A stretch of 64,000 nucleotides of DNA from Stutzerimonas frequens (GCF_024448335.1 NZ_JAMOHM010000001.1:372001-436000), one strand, 5' to 3'. Numbered from the stretch's first letter, positions 52,196-60,239 are shown. The notes: generated by a model not told the origin, from the sequence alone. Program-made: numbers and translations.

Positions 52196-52234
52196 ACAAC
52201 TCCTCAACTCCCAACAGGCGAAATGAGGAGTTGT
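52196..52234. repeat. Second hairpin beside the first
   Basis: Perfect 11-bp inverted repeat ACAACTCCTCA / TGAGGAGTTGT with a 17-base loop, 14 bases after the first hairpin and about 80 before the membrane-protein gene. Paired inverted repeats of unequal type in a non-coding area next to transfer-like genes are typical of oriT regions (inference). Confidence 0.7.
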
Positions 52235-52316
52235 TGCAAGTGCATGGAGTTCAGTGGAGGCGCAGGCGGGTGGCCGTTAGGCTCGGTGGGTGTGAGTCAA
52301 TTGGGGGGAGCCCACT

Positions 52317-52640
52317 ATGAAGATCGACCAAATCACCATCGGATTGGACTGGCTCCATGAGAGGTTGCCTAGAGCGTCACTGTGGACATTCCGCACCGCT
52401 GCGGTGTTGCTCGCTATTGGAATGATCCATATCGCCGCAGCAGCCATGAATGACGGCTACACAGCTAGAGTTCTGGAGCAATACGCACGAGCAGAGGCTG
52501 AGCGCTCGATCCTCGCCCTACCACTAGGCCATATCCTGGGCAGTGTGGGGGTGATCATGTTGTGGCTGTGGGTGCCTATGATTCTGACCCGCCTCCTCCT
52601 CGGTCTGCGTGCGCGCCTATGGCGTCGGGCAGGTCAGTGA
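52317..52640 (+). CDS. Small membrane protein coupled to the TraG-like gene
   Basis: 107 residues; two hydrophobic segments (about 25-43 and 68-92) and a basic C-terminus (RLLLGLRARLWRRAG). GGGGGAG precedes the ATG. Its stop overlaps the start of the next gene, so both are made together. Probably a partner subunit in the inner membrane; family unknown. Confidence 0.7.
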   Translation: MKIDQITIGLDWLHERLPRASLWTFRTAAVLLAIGMIHIAAAAMNDGYTARVLEQYARAEAERSILALPLGHILGSVGVIMLWLWVPMILTRLLLGLRARLWRRAGQ

Positions 52641-54556
52641 TGAGCACTGCGACGGCAGAAAATTTCGCGGGATTCAACTGGGTTTTTGCGCTGTGGGATA
52701 GCGCTGCATTAACGATCATTGCTGCCACCGAGCCGGTGTTTATGGTGCTACACCAGTTCAGTACGGCACTAATAGTTGTGGTGGGTTTTGCGTGGTGTTT
52801 TTTGATTGCCCTGCGGGTTCGCGAGGGAATTGCTGGTGTCCTGGCTGGCGGGCTTCTGATTTTCGCGTTGGTGCTGCCGTATCTCATGAAGCCTGCGGCG
52901 GTCCAGCTCCCCAGCGGCGCCACTGTGCAGATGGTGGAGGCTCAGGCGCTGACGCTCAAATTTGTCATGTCGGCGCACAGAATTTTCCAGTCTCTTATTG
53001 AGCCGGTGCTGAATACGCACTCGGCGGCAGGGACAATCGTGCCGGCTCAGGCTGCGATTGACGATATCGTTGGGCGATCGGCAGACGTGTTTGCCGGCAG
53101 TGATCTGGCTCAGCTCATACGCGACTACAACGCCAGCTGTGTTCCCCACACCAACAATCTGACTGGACCAGAGCGTGCCACCAAGATCGAGGCCCTGCAT
53201 TCCATTGGATTGCTCGGCGGGGGCGGACTGGGCATTCCAGATCAGGAAATTAGCCTGATTTCCCAGGCGCGTACGGCTCTCTCTGCTTCCTGGACATTTG
53301 TGTCCGGTGGTTGGGCCACGTATTTCCTGGGAGGCGGTGAAGCCCGCAAAGGATTGGAGCGGGTGTTGGATCAACGAGCCATGCAGACCAGGCGTGAGGA
53401 AGGCCTGCGTATGCTCGAACACGTCGGACCGTTCATGGGAGGACGCTACAAGCTCCCGGCGCAGGACTTTTGGGCCGCTAAATTCTCGGGCAAATCGGAG
53501 GCTCAGCCTACGTACTTGCCGATCAGCCTGATACCTAGCCAGAAACGTGTCGTGGTCGCCCCCGCCGAATTCGAGGAAATCCATTTTCAGCCCTCCAGCT
53601 GCGTCGAGGCCTATCGGGTGGCCCAGCTCGGAGCTGAGCAGGCCTACCAAGCGCTGCGCGAGTCGGGTGAGGTCATCGCGGGTGGCCAGCGCGTTAGTGC
53701 AGAGGTTGGTGCGGTTAGTACGGCGGTTGCCTGGCAGAGGTTTATGGCTCGGTCGCTACAGCACACAACCGACCTTTCGGCTGAGGGAAGTGAGGTAGCC
53801 GGGGGCATTCTGGCCAGCGCTCAAATGTTCAAAAATTTCAAAGGCTGGCTCGATCTGCAGACGCTTCTACCTGGGTACGTAATTTTGGCGGCTTGGGTTT
53901 TCTGGATTGTTCTGTTACTTGCGCCGTTGTTCCTGCTACTAGTTCCGTTGCGGGGAGGGCAGATAATCGCTCAGTGGCTGGCGCTTCTATTGCTGCCTGT
54001 GGTTGGGGTGATGGTGGCCCAGATTGTGAATTTTGGGGCGTCCATGGTCATGGCTGCTGTAGCGGTTGGTCAGGCCGGCGCAGCCAGCGGGTGGACGGGG
54101 GCTGGAGCTGACTACGACGCGTTGCGCGGGATGATGACGGGACTGGCTACGGGCGTCCTTGGTTTCGCAACGTGGATCACCGGCAGCATGCTGGGCGTTT
54201 CGCTGAGCGGGTTGACCGGGAGTTTGTCGGGGGCGGTTGCGACAGCCAGTGAGGCGGGTGCCTTCGTATCTAAGGCTGTTGGGATGGCCATGTTGGTAGG
54301 GCGTCTGGGCCGAATGGGAGGCGCAGCCAATGTGAGCCGGCGTAGCCCAGGTAGCGAGTCAGGCGGACAGACCGCTTCTCGAAATTCTGCTGGTGTCGCA
54401 GGTACTAGCAGGGCTCCATCGCCAACACGTATAGTTATGACGCAATTCACTCCGGCAGGCTCTCGAAACAGAAGGCTAGGTGGAGCGAACGCAAAGGGGT
54501 CGCAGTCGCTTAATCCGCCCAAGAAGCCAACCCCGCCTACCACACCAAGTATCTAG
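52640..54556 (+). CDS. TraG_N-like conjugation membrane protein
   Basis: 638 residues. N-terminal membrane helices (about 28-45, 47-66, 68-88), a large periplasmic-type region with VLDQRAMQTRREEGLRMLEHVGPFMG, and more helices around 440-530. The low-complexity Ser/Pro-rich tail ends PKKPTPPTTPSI. The layout fits the TraG N-terminal-domain proteins of conjugative elements, which act in mating-pair formation. No other mating-pair genes are near. VirB6/TrbL-like identity is the alternative. Confidence 0.6.
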   Translation: MSTATAENFAGFNWVFALWDSAALTIIAATEPVFMVLHQFSTALIVVVGFAWCFLIALRVREGIAGVLAGGLLIFALVLPYLMKPAAVQLPSGATVQMVEAQALTLKFVMSAHRIFQSLIEPVLNTHSAAGTIVPAQAAIDDIVGRSADVFAGSDLAQLIRDYNASCVPHTNNLTGPERATKIEALHSIGLLGGGGLGIPDQEISLISQARTALSASWTFVSGGWATYFLGGGEARKGLERVLDQRAMQTRREEGLRMLEHVGPFMGGRYKLPAQDFWAAKFSGKSEAQPTYLPISLIPSQKRVVVAPAEFEEIHFQPSSCVEAYRVAQLGAEQAYQALRESGEVIAGGQRVSAEVGAVSTAVAWQRFMARSLQHTTDLSAEGSEVAGGILASAQMFKNFKGWLDLQTLLPGYVILAAWVFWIVLLLAPLFLLLVPLRGGQIIAQWLALLLLPVVGVMVAQIVNFGASMVMAAVAVGQAGAASGWTGAGADYDALRGMMTGLATGVLGFATWITGSMLGVSLSGLTGSLSGAVATASEAGAFVSKAVGMAMLVGRLGRMGGAANVSRRSPGSESGGQTASRNSAGVAGTSRAPSPTRIVMTQFTPAGSRNRRLGGANAKGSQSLNPPKKPTPPTTPSI

Positions 54557-55007
54557 TTTCGGGCAAGAGGGACGGCGCCGACCGTCCTGGTGCCGGCGAT
54601 GACGTCACGTGAGTGGGGCACGTCGGCACGGCCCAACCCCTACCAGAAAAACTCATAAAACCCTCAGCAACCCCACGTTTTCCTGTGGTCGGCATTTGCG
54701 GCGCTCAGGAATGACGCTGTCGAATTCTGCATTCCCACTGACCCGGCGCTGAATATGCACCGTCAAACCTTTGCTACCCCCTAGACCTGCTCTCCCCGGC
54801 CACTGATAAACCCACAAAAACCACTGAGAAATAACCGTCATTCATCTTCGCGTAGTCGCGTTTCTTCTGGGTACCACGGCCGTTCTCCCTGGTATCGCGC
54901 GACGCCCTCAATTCCCAGTACGGCAACCGACGATTTTTCCTGACTGCTCGATGACACGCGTCTCCCTCGGGGTAGCGTTCCAGCTGTCATGAGCAGAGGT
55001 TTTCGTT
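54557..55007. other. Gene-free stretch after the TraG-like gene
   Basis: About 450 bases with no convincing gene. A GGACGG/CCGTCC hairpin at 54570-54587 lacks a T-run. TCCTGGTGCCGGC at 54585-54597 matches 13 bases of the tRNA att core. The remainder holds the promoter of the small genes at 55008. Confidence 0.5.
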
Positions 55008-55178
55008 ATGGGAAGGTTGCTGGTGGGTTTTATGTGTTTTGGTGGAGGGTTCTGGCTGGGCTCTTATCGAGTGGTACCGCTGTGGGCTATCGGCTTACTC
55101 ATCTTTTTGGCGGCTGCCCTGTTGGGCGTGGTGGAGTGGCTGGAGCAGCGGGAGGGGCATGACGATGATGCAGGCTGA
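55008..55178 (+). CDS. Small two-helix membrane protein
   Basis: 56 residues; AGAGG before the ATG. LLVGFMCFGGGFWLG and VVPLWAIGLLIFLAAALLGVV are hydrophobic segments, and the tail is acidic (EQREGHDDDAG). Overlaps the next gene. No family known; plausible accessory transfer or exclusion protein. Confidence 0.55.
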   Translation: MGRLLVGFMCFGGGFWLGSYRVVPLWAIGLLIFLAAALLGVVEWLEQREGHDDDAG

Positions 55179-55374
55179 CCTGGATGAATTGATGGTTGTC
55201 AGCTGCCTATTCCCTGGCATGCAGTGGGCAGCCTCCGAGGCGCGACCTGTGCTCATCGGCAGAGACGGCAACATTCTGCGTCTGTACTGGATGCCGGTAC
55301 TGCTATGGCTGGATGAATGCTGCGCCGCGCTTTTCATTGAGCAGCTCAATCGCAAGGGGTGTGCGTCAGCTTAA
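55159..55374 (+). CDS. Unknown small protein
   Basis: 71 residues from ATG 55159 with GGAGGGG just upstream. DLDELMVVSCLFPGMQWAASEARPVLIGRDGNILRLYWM; mildly hydrophobic, two cysteines in DECCAALF. Coupled to the preceding membrane protein by overlap. Confidence 0.55.
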   Translation: MTMMQADLDELMVVSCLFPGMQWAASEARPVLIGRDGNILRLYWMPVLLWLDECCAALFIEQLNRKGCASA

Positions 55375-55456
55375 TGAATGGTGGCAAAATGACGCCAATT
55401 TGCAGATGCAAATCCCAGCCTGCCGAAAGGCGATAGAAAACCAATGGAAGGACGCT

Positions 55457-56275
55457 ATGCGTACGATGCTTAAGTTTGCTGCAGCCGTTGTCACTGGAAC
55501 TTTCCTTTCTGGCTGCGGCGGAGAGGACTTCACTGGGGCTTACCGATTCAAAGATTCCAGCATGAACGGGACCATGGTTCTCAATGTTCATGGTGATGAA
55601 GCAGAACTCTTTGGAGACCTCGGAAAAGACGGTATCAAACCGCTCGGAAAAATGAAGGCATCGGTAAAAGATGAAAAGCTTCTTCTTGATGCCGTGAACA
55701 GCTCTACCCGCCTTGTGATGCGCCGTAACGTCGATGAACGAAGCCTTGACTGCCTTAACTGCAAGGTACTCGGCATGAGAACGGATGAGCATGTTTGGAA
55801 ATATGACCCTGAGGGGCCGTATGACGTAGATCAGATGCTCAAAGAGCAAGCCCGCAAGAACCAGGAAGCATTAAATGCCGAACTGGAGAAAATGCAGAAG
55901 GAGGCTCTAGAGCAGGCACGCAGGAAATCAGAAGCCCCGAAGCTGACGCCTTATGAAGGCGATTGGGTCTATCAACGCACCACGAAGCACGATCCGTTGA
56001 CCATCATGGGTATCTGGCGCGAGAAACAGATCAGGGTCTGGTCGTTCAAGTTCGAAAGTATGGATCGCCTGGGGTACGAGACTCCCGGGTTTGAGGTGAC
56101 AGATGCTGGCTTGAAGATCGGCGCAGATTCCGACACGAATCTGTACACCCTCAGCGCTGACAAAAACGTACTGACCTGCATCGACTGTAGTAAGCCGGTG
56201 CGTTGGGCCAAGGCAGACCCCCAAAAGGACCTCAGTGATCGTCACTACGCCCGTAAGATGGCTGGGAACCCATGA
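55457..56275 (+). CDS. Lipoprotein with central coiled coil
   Basis: 272 residues. Signal and lipobox LKFAAAVVTGTFLSGC, so it is lipid-anchored. Two similar-looking beta-rich halves (YRFKDSSMNGTMVLNV... and YEGDWVYQRTTKHDPLTIMGIW...) each end in a CxxC (LDCLNCK; LTCIDCSK). A coiled coil (about 135-170) joins them. The repeated CxxC suggests a duplicated domain. Function unknown. GGAAGGA precedes the start. Confidence 0.7.
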   Translation: MRTMLKFAAAVVTGTFLSGCGGEDFTGAYRFKDSSMNGTMVLNVHGDEAELFGDLGKDGIKPLGKMKASVKDEKLLLDAVNSSTRLVMRRNVDERSLDCLNCKVLGMRTDEHVWKYDPEGPYDVDQMLKEQARKNQEALNAELEKMQKEALEQARRKSEAPKLTPYEGDWVYQRTTKHDPLTIMGIWREKQIRVWSFKFESMDRLGYETPGFEVTDAGLKIGADSDTNLYTLSADKNVLTCIDCSKPVRWAKADPQKDLSDRHYARKMAGNP

Positions 56276-56335
56276 CGCCCTGACAGCAACCTTCCTTGTG
56301 AGCGGCGAGTGCCCAATGGCACTCGCCTGCCGTAG

Positions 56336-56458
56336 CTAGATCAATCCAAACCACAGTGGCAGATGGGGGAGTTGCAGCAGCGCCACCATGACGATGGTGG
56401 CTCCCCAAGCGCCCTCCAGTTTCCACTCCCATTTCAGCTCGATCCGTACATTCTTCAT
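56336..56458 (-). CDS. 40-residue single-helix membrane protein
   Basis: ATG at 56458 with CAGGAGAG upstream. KNVRIELKWEWKLEG then one helix (AWGATIVMVALLQLPHLPLW). Only its good ribosome site and plausible topology support it. Confidence 0.5.
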   Translation of the reverse strand: MKNVRIELKWEWKLEGAWGATIVMVALLQLPHLPLWFGLI

Positions 56459-56764
56459 CGTTTCTCTCCTGATCTTTATCACGGTAAATGGCGTTGGTGC
56501 CGTCCGTGCGTTGGCCATGTTCTGGTGCGTTTGCGCGTGCCAGAAGCTGCCATTTCCAAAAAAACATGCCACCGGGAAAACCCAAGTGGTGTGTTGAGGA
56601 TGATGAAGACGTGATCGAGAAGGCGCTCTATCTGCACCCTGTAGCGGGCCACGTTACAACCTGCGGAAAGGCGAAGTACCTTTTTTCCGTGCCACCAGCC
56701 CGAGGTCGAGCTGCGCTGTGTTTTTTTCGCGGACGCGAAAATCCAGGATGACAGCCCCTGCGGC
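56459..56764. other. Gene-poor gap
   Basis: About 300 bases. A 61-codon frame at 56566-56751 on the plus strand lacks a ribosome site and recognisable sequence. I see no other signal. Confidence 0.4.
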
Positions 56765-57001
56765 TTACAGCTCGACGCTGAATTCTCGAATCCCAATCCC
56801 GGAAGCGAAACGCTCCACGGCGGTCAGGCTGGCCCAGATGCGCACGGGTTCACGCCGTGAGCGCACGGGTAGCCAGGTGGCGCCGAGGCGTGTGGCTAGT
56901 GTCCAGCCATCCCCGCCTGGCCCACGTGTGGCCCGGAATTCACGGGCGGCGCCGGTCTCGATCAGCGCTTGCAGGGTGTCCTGGTCGATGGCTTTACGCA
57001 T
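56765..57001 (-). CDS. ParC-like partition-associated protein
   Basis: 78 residues from ATG 57001. RKAIDQDTLQALIETGAAREF, then GGDGWTLATRLGATWLPVRSRREPVRIWASLTAVERF, which I recall from small proteins labelled ParC-type partition-associated in plasmids and ICEs. 11 bases downstream of the next gene on the same strand. Confidence 0.6.
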   Translation of the reverse strand: MRKAIDQDTLQALIETGAAREFRATRGPGGDGWTLATRLGATWLPVRSRREPVRIWASLTAVERFASGIGIREFSVEL

Positions 57002-57012
57002 GATTGAGCCGT

Positions 57013-57309
57013 CTATAGAAGCGGAGTGTGAGCGCGCCACTGCTGCCAGAGCGCCTCGAACGTATCGCCATAACCCAGCTCGTCCGGGTACGCCCTGTTA
57101 CGAGCGACCCAGGTGATCAGGCGCAGGCTGTCGGCGACCAGGGCGTCATCGATGGCCCATAAGCTGGTGGGGTCGAACCCTCCGCTTTCGCAGGTGTTGA
57201 GCCAGGCCAACAGCAGGTCGGCAACGTGGCGGCTTTGGCCGGTTTCGCCCTGGGCGACAGCGATCAGGCGTTCAAGGGCGGCGCGGGTATCCAAGTCCAT
57301 CGTGGCCAT
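57013..57309 (-). CDS. Unknown plasmid/ICE-type protein
   Basis: 98 residues; AGAGG before ATG 57309. LDTRAALERLIAVAQGETGQS then VADLLLAWLNTCESGGFDPTSLWAIDD. Helical, acidic. I recall similar small proteins in Pseudomonas ICEs but know no function. Same operon as the ParC-like gene. Confidence 0.65.
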   Translation of the reverse strand: MATMDLDTRAALERLIAVAQGETGQSRHVADLLLAWLNTCESGGFDPTSLWAIDDALVADSLRLITWVARNRAYPDELGYGDTFEALWQQWRAHTPLL

Positions 57310-57341
57310 CAGGCACCTCTGTTCAAGTCGTTAGCGGAGCA

Positions 57342-57620
57342 CTATAGCCAGCCGGCAGAGTGTCCTTGGTTGAGGCGCTGGCTCAGTGCGTGGCCCTGTT
57401 CCGGCGACAGTGTTCCGGCGACCACCAGCCCACCGAGGAAGCCGTTCAGCTGATTGCGCGTCATCGGATGGCGGCTGTGGTTCAGAGTCTCCCAGCGGTA
57501 TTCCTCGACCTGGGGGCGTAGCAGGGGCAACTGGTTGTCGGGATCGGCCAGGGCGACCAGGTCATCGAAGAACTGATTGGCGGCGGTGATCGCCGCGGAG
57601 TCTTTCAGGGGTTCGTACAC
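57342..57620 (-). CDS. Unknown plasmid/ICE-type protein
   Basis: 92 residues from GTG 57620, which has GAGGA at the right distance; an ATG 84 bases upstream does not. NQFFDDLVALADPDNQLPLLRPQVEEYRWETLNHSRHPMTRNQL. No domain recognised. First gene of the leftward run 57620 to 56765, starting after a terminator. Confidence 0.6.
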   Translation of the reverse strand: MYEPLKDSAAITAANQFFDDLVALADPDNQLPLLRPQVEEYRWETLNHSRHPMTRNQLNGFLGGLVVAGTLSPEQGHALSQRLNQGHSAGWL

Positions 57621-57700
57621 GGAGCATCCTCGGCGTATGGTCAGGCACTGCGTAAAACCAGCAGTGCTGCCGATGGTAGGGTTCTGGTAGCCAGGGCGCA

Positions 57701-57730
57701 GCAAAAAGCCCGCCAGAGCGGGCTTTGCTG
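57701..57730 (-). terminator. Leftward rho-independent terminator
   Basis: AGCAAAAAGCCCGC / GCGGGCTTTGCT with CAGA loop. Read on the minus strand the stem is followed by TTTTTGC. It ends the gene at 57775-57972. Confidence 0.8.
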
Positions 57731-57774
57731 TGGGGGTCTATTTAACTTTCTCTCCGTTATGCGCAGTCGGCGGC

Positions 57775-57972
57775 TTACATATTGAGCGGGACTGATGTTG
57801 CTCGACCTGGACTCTTCTTGCCCAGGACGTAGCAGACACAGGTGAACTGCGGCGACGTCTGCGGATTGGTTACCGAAGTGATCGCGAGCAGCTTCCAGCC
57901 ATCCTTGATGGCCTTGTTGGCGTCCTGCAGGGAATACGCCTCAAAAACAACATCTGCTTCGTGCAGTTGCAT
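57775..57972 (-). CDS. Small unknown protein
   Basis: 65 residues from ATG 57972 with AGGAGC upstream. HEADVVFEAYSLQDANKAIKDGWKLLAITSV is a short beta-alpha-beta pattern seen in DUF1737-like small proteins, a loose resemblance only. Confidence 0.6.
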   Translation of the reverse strand: MQLHEADVVFEAYSLQDANKAIKDGWKLLAITSVTNPQTSPQFTCVCYVLGKKSPGRATSVPLNM

Positions 57973-57999
57973 AGGTACTGCTCCTGTTGGTAAAGAAAG

Positions 58000-58024
58000 G
58001 AGACCCGCTTTCAAGGCGGGTCTC
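58000..58024 (-). terminator. Hairpin terminator
   Basis: GAGACCCGC / GCGGGTCTC with a seven-base loop; on the minus strand CCTTTCTTT follows. It lies upstream of the gene at 57972 and downstream of the gene at 58220. Confidence 0.65.
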
Positions 58025-58094
58025 TTTCATTGCTACACTATGGTCGCTGAGCTTGGTTCGCAGCCTCACTCAGCAGTGGTTGATGGTTTGCCAC

Positions 58095-58140
58095 GGCCCT
58101 GACCAGGTTAAGACTTCGTAGCTCGATCTGGTCATGGGCC
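58095..58140. repeat. Long imperfect hairpin
   Basis: GGCCC-TGACCAG pairs with CTGGTCA-TGGGCC across a 21-base loop, followed on the plus strand by TTCTATTTT. It may be a terminator or a regulatory structure in the gap after the wHTH-like gene. Confidence 0.55.
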
Positions 58141-58219
58141 TTCTATTTTGGGGCACCTGATGGGCAAGCCTGCATCAGATGCCCGCATACTCTTCTTTTG
58201 AACATTTTTACTTCCCCCT

Positions 58220-58843
58220 CTAGGCCTCGGCCTTGGCCGGCGTGGTTGTTGCTGTCGATGTTGTAGGTGTTGCAGCAGTCGCGGCGGCCTGGGCAGCGCG
58301 CTGAGCTTCCCAGAACTGTCGAACGGCCTCGATCTCGCCGAAGGCACCGACCTCGATTAGACGGTCAATGAAGCGGCCATATAGACCTTCCTGGATCAAA
58401 CCAGAGGCCTTCATCCACTCAAGCGCTGCGTTGGGATTCATGAGCAGGACATAGTGGAATTCGCCGGATGCGCCGGGTTTCGTCTGGATGAAGTTCAGTT
58501 CACGCAGCCTTTTCATCCGCCGGCGCCAAGTATCGACAGCCCGCTCACCAAGGAATCCGGCCTCGGCGGCGAACGTCGAGGGGTTCTCGATGGTGATCAC
58601 CGGATGATCGGGAGAGCGAGCCCACAAGCAGAACAAGGTGTGCCCCGCTGGCTGGCCTTTCGACTGCATGTCGATCGCTTGCATGGCAATCGGCAAGGTA
58701 CGTGGAACAGTGGTGTAGCCATCATTTGTCTTGCGGTGCCACACCCATGGAGCCGCGCAGCCTGGGAAGTGGACATTCATCAACTGTTGGGCACGCTCGG
58801 CCATTTTCATGCGCTTTGCCGAGGACTGCTTTCCATTCGCCAT
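58220..58843 (-). CDS. Putative winged-helix plasmid-type protein
   Basis: 207 residues. A basic N-terminus (ANGKQSSAKRMKMAERAQQL) is followed by WVWHRKTNDGYTTVPRTLP. The middle region TFAAEAGFLGERAVDTWRRRMKRLRELNFIQTKP reads as a winged helix. The C-terminus is an Ala/Thr low-complexity tail. Probably a DNA-binding control protein of the element. Weak overall assignment. Confidence 0.6.
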   Translation of the reverse strand: MANGKQSSAKRMKMAERAQQLMNVHFPGCAAPWVWHRKTNDGYTTVPRTLPIAMQAIDMQSKGQPAGHTLFCLWARSPDHPVITIENPSTFAAEAGFLGERAVDTWRRRMKRLRELNFIQTKPGASGEFHYVLLMNPNAALEWMKASGLIQEGLYGRFIDRLIEVGAFGEIEAVRQFWEAQRAAQAAATAATPTTSTATTTPAKAEA

Positions 58844-59280
58844 ATGGGAACCTGCTCGTGAATCATTGCTGTTGAGGCCAGTCTCGGCGAAAAATTGAGA
58901 GGTCGCAATGATTAGATTAAGGCATCTCAGACACCTTATTCGTATAGGCCAAGCCCATTACTTACATCTACAAAATTCGTGATAAAGCATGTATACACTC
59001 ACATGTGTTGCGCCAAATCACGCACACTTATGAAACTAAAGCCTTTTAAAACAGTGCCTTGTAAATTTTTATTGTGCTCTGCGTCCTCGCGTTCTCGTCT
59101 TACTCAAATGTGCTCTTTGTGCTCGCGGGATTCTTAAGGGGCGTGGGATAGCCCTTGGATAAGCCCTGAATGCGCCTAGCTATCTGACGAGCGGTAGGCT
59201 TTGGCAAGGAGAATCACAGGACCTTGCCAGGCAAAACAAATTAATTGACATGCAACTATAAGCATGATCCAAGAAAGGTC
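58844..59280. other. AT-richer gene-free region
   Basis: About 440 bases without a gene, clearly less GC-rich than the chromosome. Likely contains the promoter of the leftward gene at 58843. No repeats of note were seen. Confidence 0.5.
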
Positions 59281-59331
59281 TTGATTTGGTCTGAATTTAG
59301 GCTATACTAGGTCGTGACGGTTTAATCCGTC
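59281..59331 (+). promoter_or_regulatory. Promoter and operator of the toxin-antitoxin operon
   Basis: TTGATT, 16 bases, TATACT. Just downstream GACGG-TTTAAT-CCGTC is a perfect dyad where the antitoxin could repress. A GCCCGCA/TGCGGGC hairpin follows in the leader at 59348-59363. Confidence 0.7.
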
Positions 59332-59414
59332 TGTTTGATATGGATGTGCCCGCATGTGCGGGCGTTTAGGCGTCGCAGCTGGCCTGCGCCGCCACAAGTG
59401 AGGAGGTTCAACTC

Positions 59415-59663
59415 ATGAGGGTTGAAACGATTAGCTATTTGAAACGACACGCTGCCGATCTGGATCTCGATGAGCCCATGGTCGTCACGCAGAACGGTGT
59501 ACCAGCCTATGTCGTGGAGTCTTACGCCGACCGTAAGCGCCGCGACGAAGCCATCGCCCTGGTGAAACTGCTCGCAATTGGTTCTCGCGAGTACGCCCAA
59601 GGCAAGCACTGCTCCGCTGACGAACTGAAGGCCCGCCTGGCCAGGAGGTTTGCCCAACACTAA
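59415..59663 (+). CDS. Phd/YefM-type antitoxin
   Basis: 82 residues; GAGGAGG-type site before the [38 protein letters not shown] is the DNA-binding Phd/YefM fold. The C-terminal helix would wrap the toxin. 12 bases before the toxin gene. Confidence 0.88.
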   Translation: MRVETISYLKRHAADLDLDEPMVVTQNGVPAYVVESYADRKRRDEAIALVKLLAIGSREYAQGKHCSADELKARLARRFAQH

Positions 59664-59675
59664 CTAGGAGAATAA

Positions 59676-60014
59676 ATGACAACATTCGACGTACGCTTCA
59701 CTGATTCCGCTTCCCAAAGCATCGAAGACCAGATTCACCATCTGGCCGTTTACCAAGGCACAGAAGCCGCCCTTGCGAAAGTCAACTCGCTGGTAGATGT
59801 CATCACAGACAAGCTAAGGTCCACTCCAATGGGCTACCCAGTCAGCCAGCAGGCGAGCGAGCTGGGAATCATCCAATACCGCGAACTTAATACTGACGGT
59901 TATCGAGTCTTCTATGAGATTTATGATTCCGACATCGCGGTTGAGCTGGTCATCAGGCAGAAGCAGAGCGTCGAACAGGCACTGATCCGCTACTGCTTGC
60001 TGAATCCTCTGTAG
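59676..60014 (+). CDS. ParE/RelE-type toxin
   Basis: 112 residues. [23 protein letters not shown] and [30 protein letters not shown] fit the RelE/ParE superfamily. Whether it targets gyrase or mRNA cannot be told from sequence. Placed at the right end of the element, it likely stabilises it against loss. Confidence 0.88.
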   Translation: MTTFDVRFTDSASQSIEDQIHHLAVYQGTEAALAKVNSLVDVITDKLRSTPMGYPVSQQASELGIIQYRELNTDGYRVFYEIYDSDIAVELVIRQKQSVEQALIRYCLLNPL

Positions 60015-60104
60015 ACGGTGGCTTGACTCAAACGTTAAAGAGCCTCGGCAATAGGGGTTGGCGCTCAAGGGTGGGCGGCGTCGGTATAGAGCTTGCGGGA
60101 CTTT

Positions 60105-60127
60105 GATGAGTACCTATTTGAGTACCC
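60105..60127. promoter_or_regulatory. Arm-type sites of the second integrase (right side)
   Basis: ATGAGTACC and TTTGAGTACCC, the latter identical to 46412-46422. About 60 bases from the right att. Confidence 0.6.
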
Positions 60128-60186
60128 TTCTACTTTGTGACACTCACTGAAGTCCATATTTATAGAGCCTGTATCCGTCAGATTAC

Positions 60187-60205
60187 ACTCCTGGTGCCGG
60201 CACCA
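60187..60205. repeat. Right attachment core of the second element (attR)
   Basis: ACTCCTGGTGCCGGCACCA, identical to the last 19 bases of the tRNA-Thr gene. The bases CGA that follow also match those after the tRNA at 13692. Confidence 0.9.
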
Positions 60206-60211
60206 CGATTT

Positions 60212-60239
60212 AAAGGCTCGCAGAAATGCGGGCCTTTTT
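60212..60239 (+). terminator. Terminator, probably the original one of tRNA-Thr
   Basis: AAAGGCTCGCA / TGCGGGCCTTT stem (one G-T pair) with GAAA loop, then TTTTT. It lies seven bases after the CCA of the displaced att core, the expected place for a tRNA terminator before integration. Confidence 0.85.

Larger units (their letters stand above)
46301..60205. mobile_element. Second integrated element: plasmid-like island with TrfA-type replicon
   Basis: Bounded by the att copies at 46256-46300 and 60187-60205. It encodes its own P4-type integrase at the left end, AlpA-like and TrfA-like proteins, five iterons, a second tyrosine recombinase, a TraG_N-like protein, a ParC-like protein, a wHTH-like protein and a toxin-antitoxin pair at the right end. 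Several genes (47.7-49.6 kb) are visibly less GC-rich than the chromosome. No relaxase, coupling protein or full mating apparatus is present, so it could be mobilizable at most. At about 13.9 kb it resembles an integrated small plasmid or IME. Confidence 0.85.

Noticed and set aside
56566..56751. Possible 61-codon gene
   Set aside because: No ribosome-binding site, no recognisable sequence, ends in a low-complexity region.
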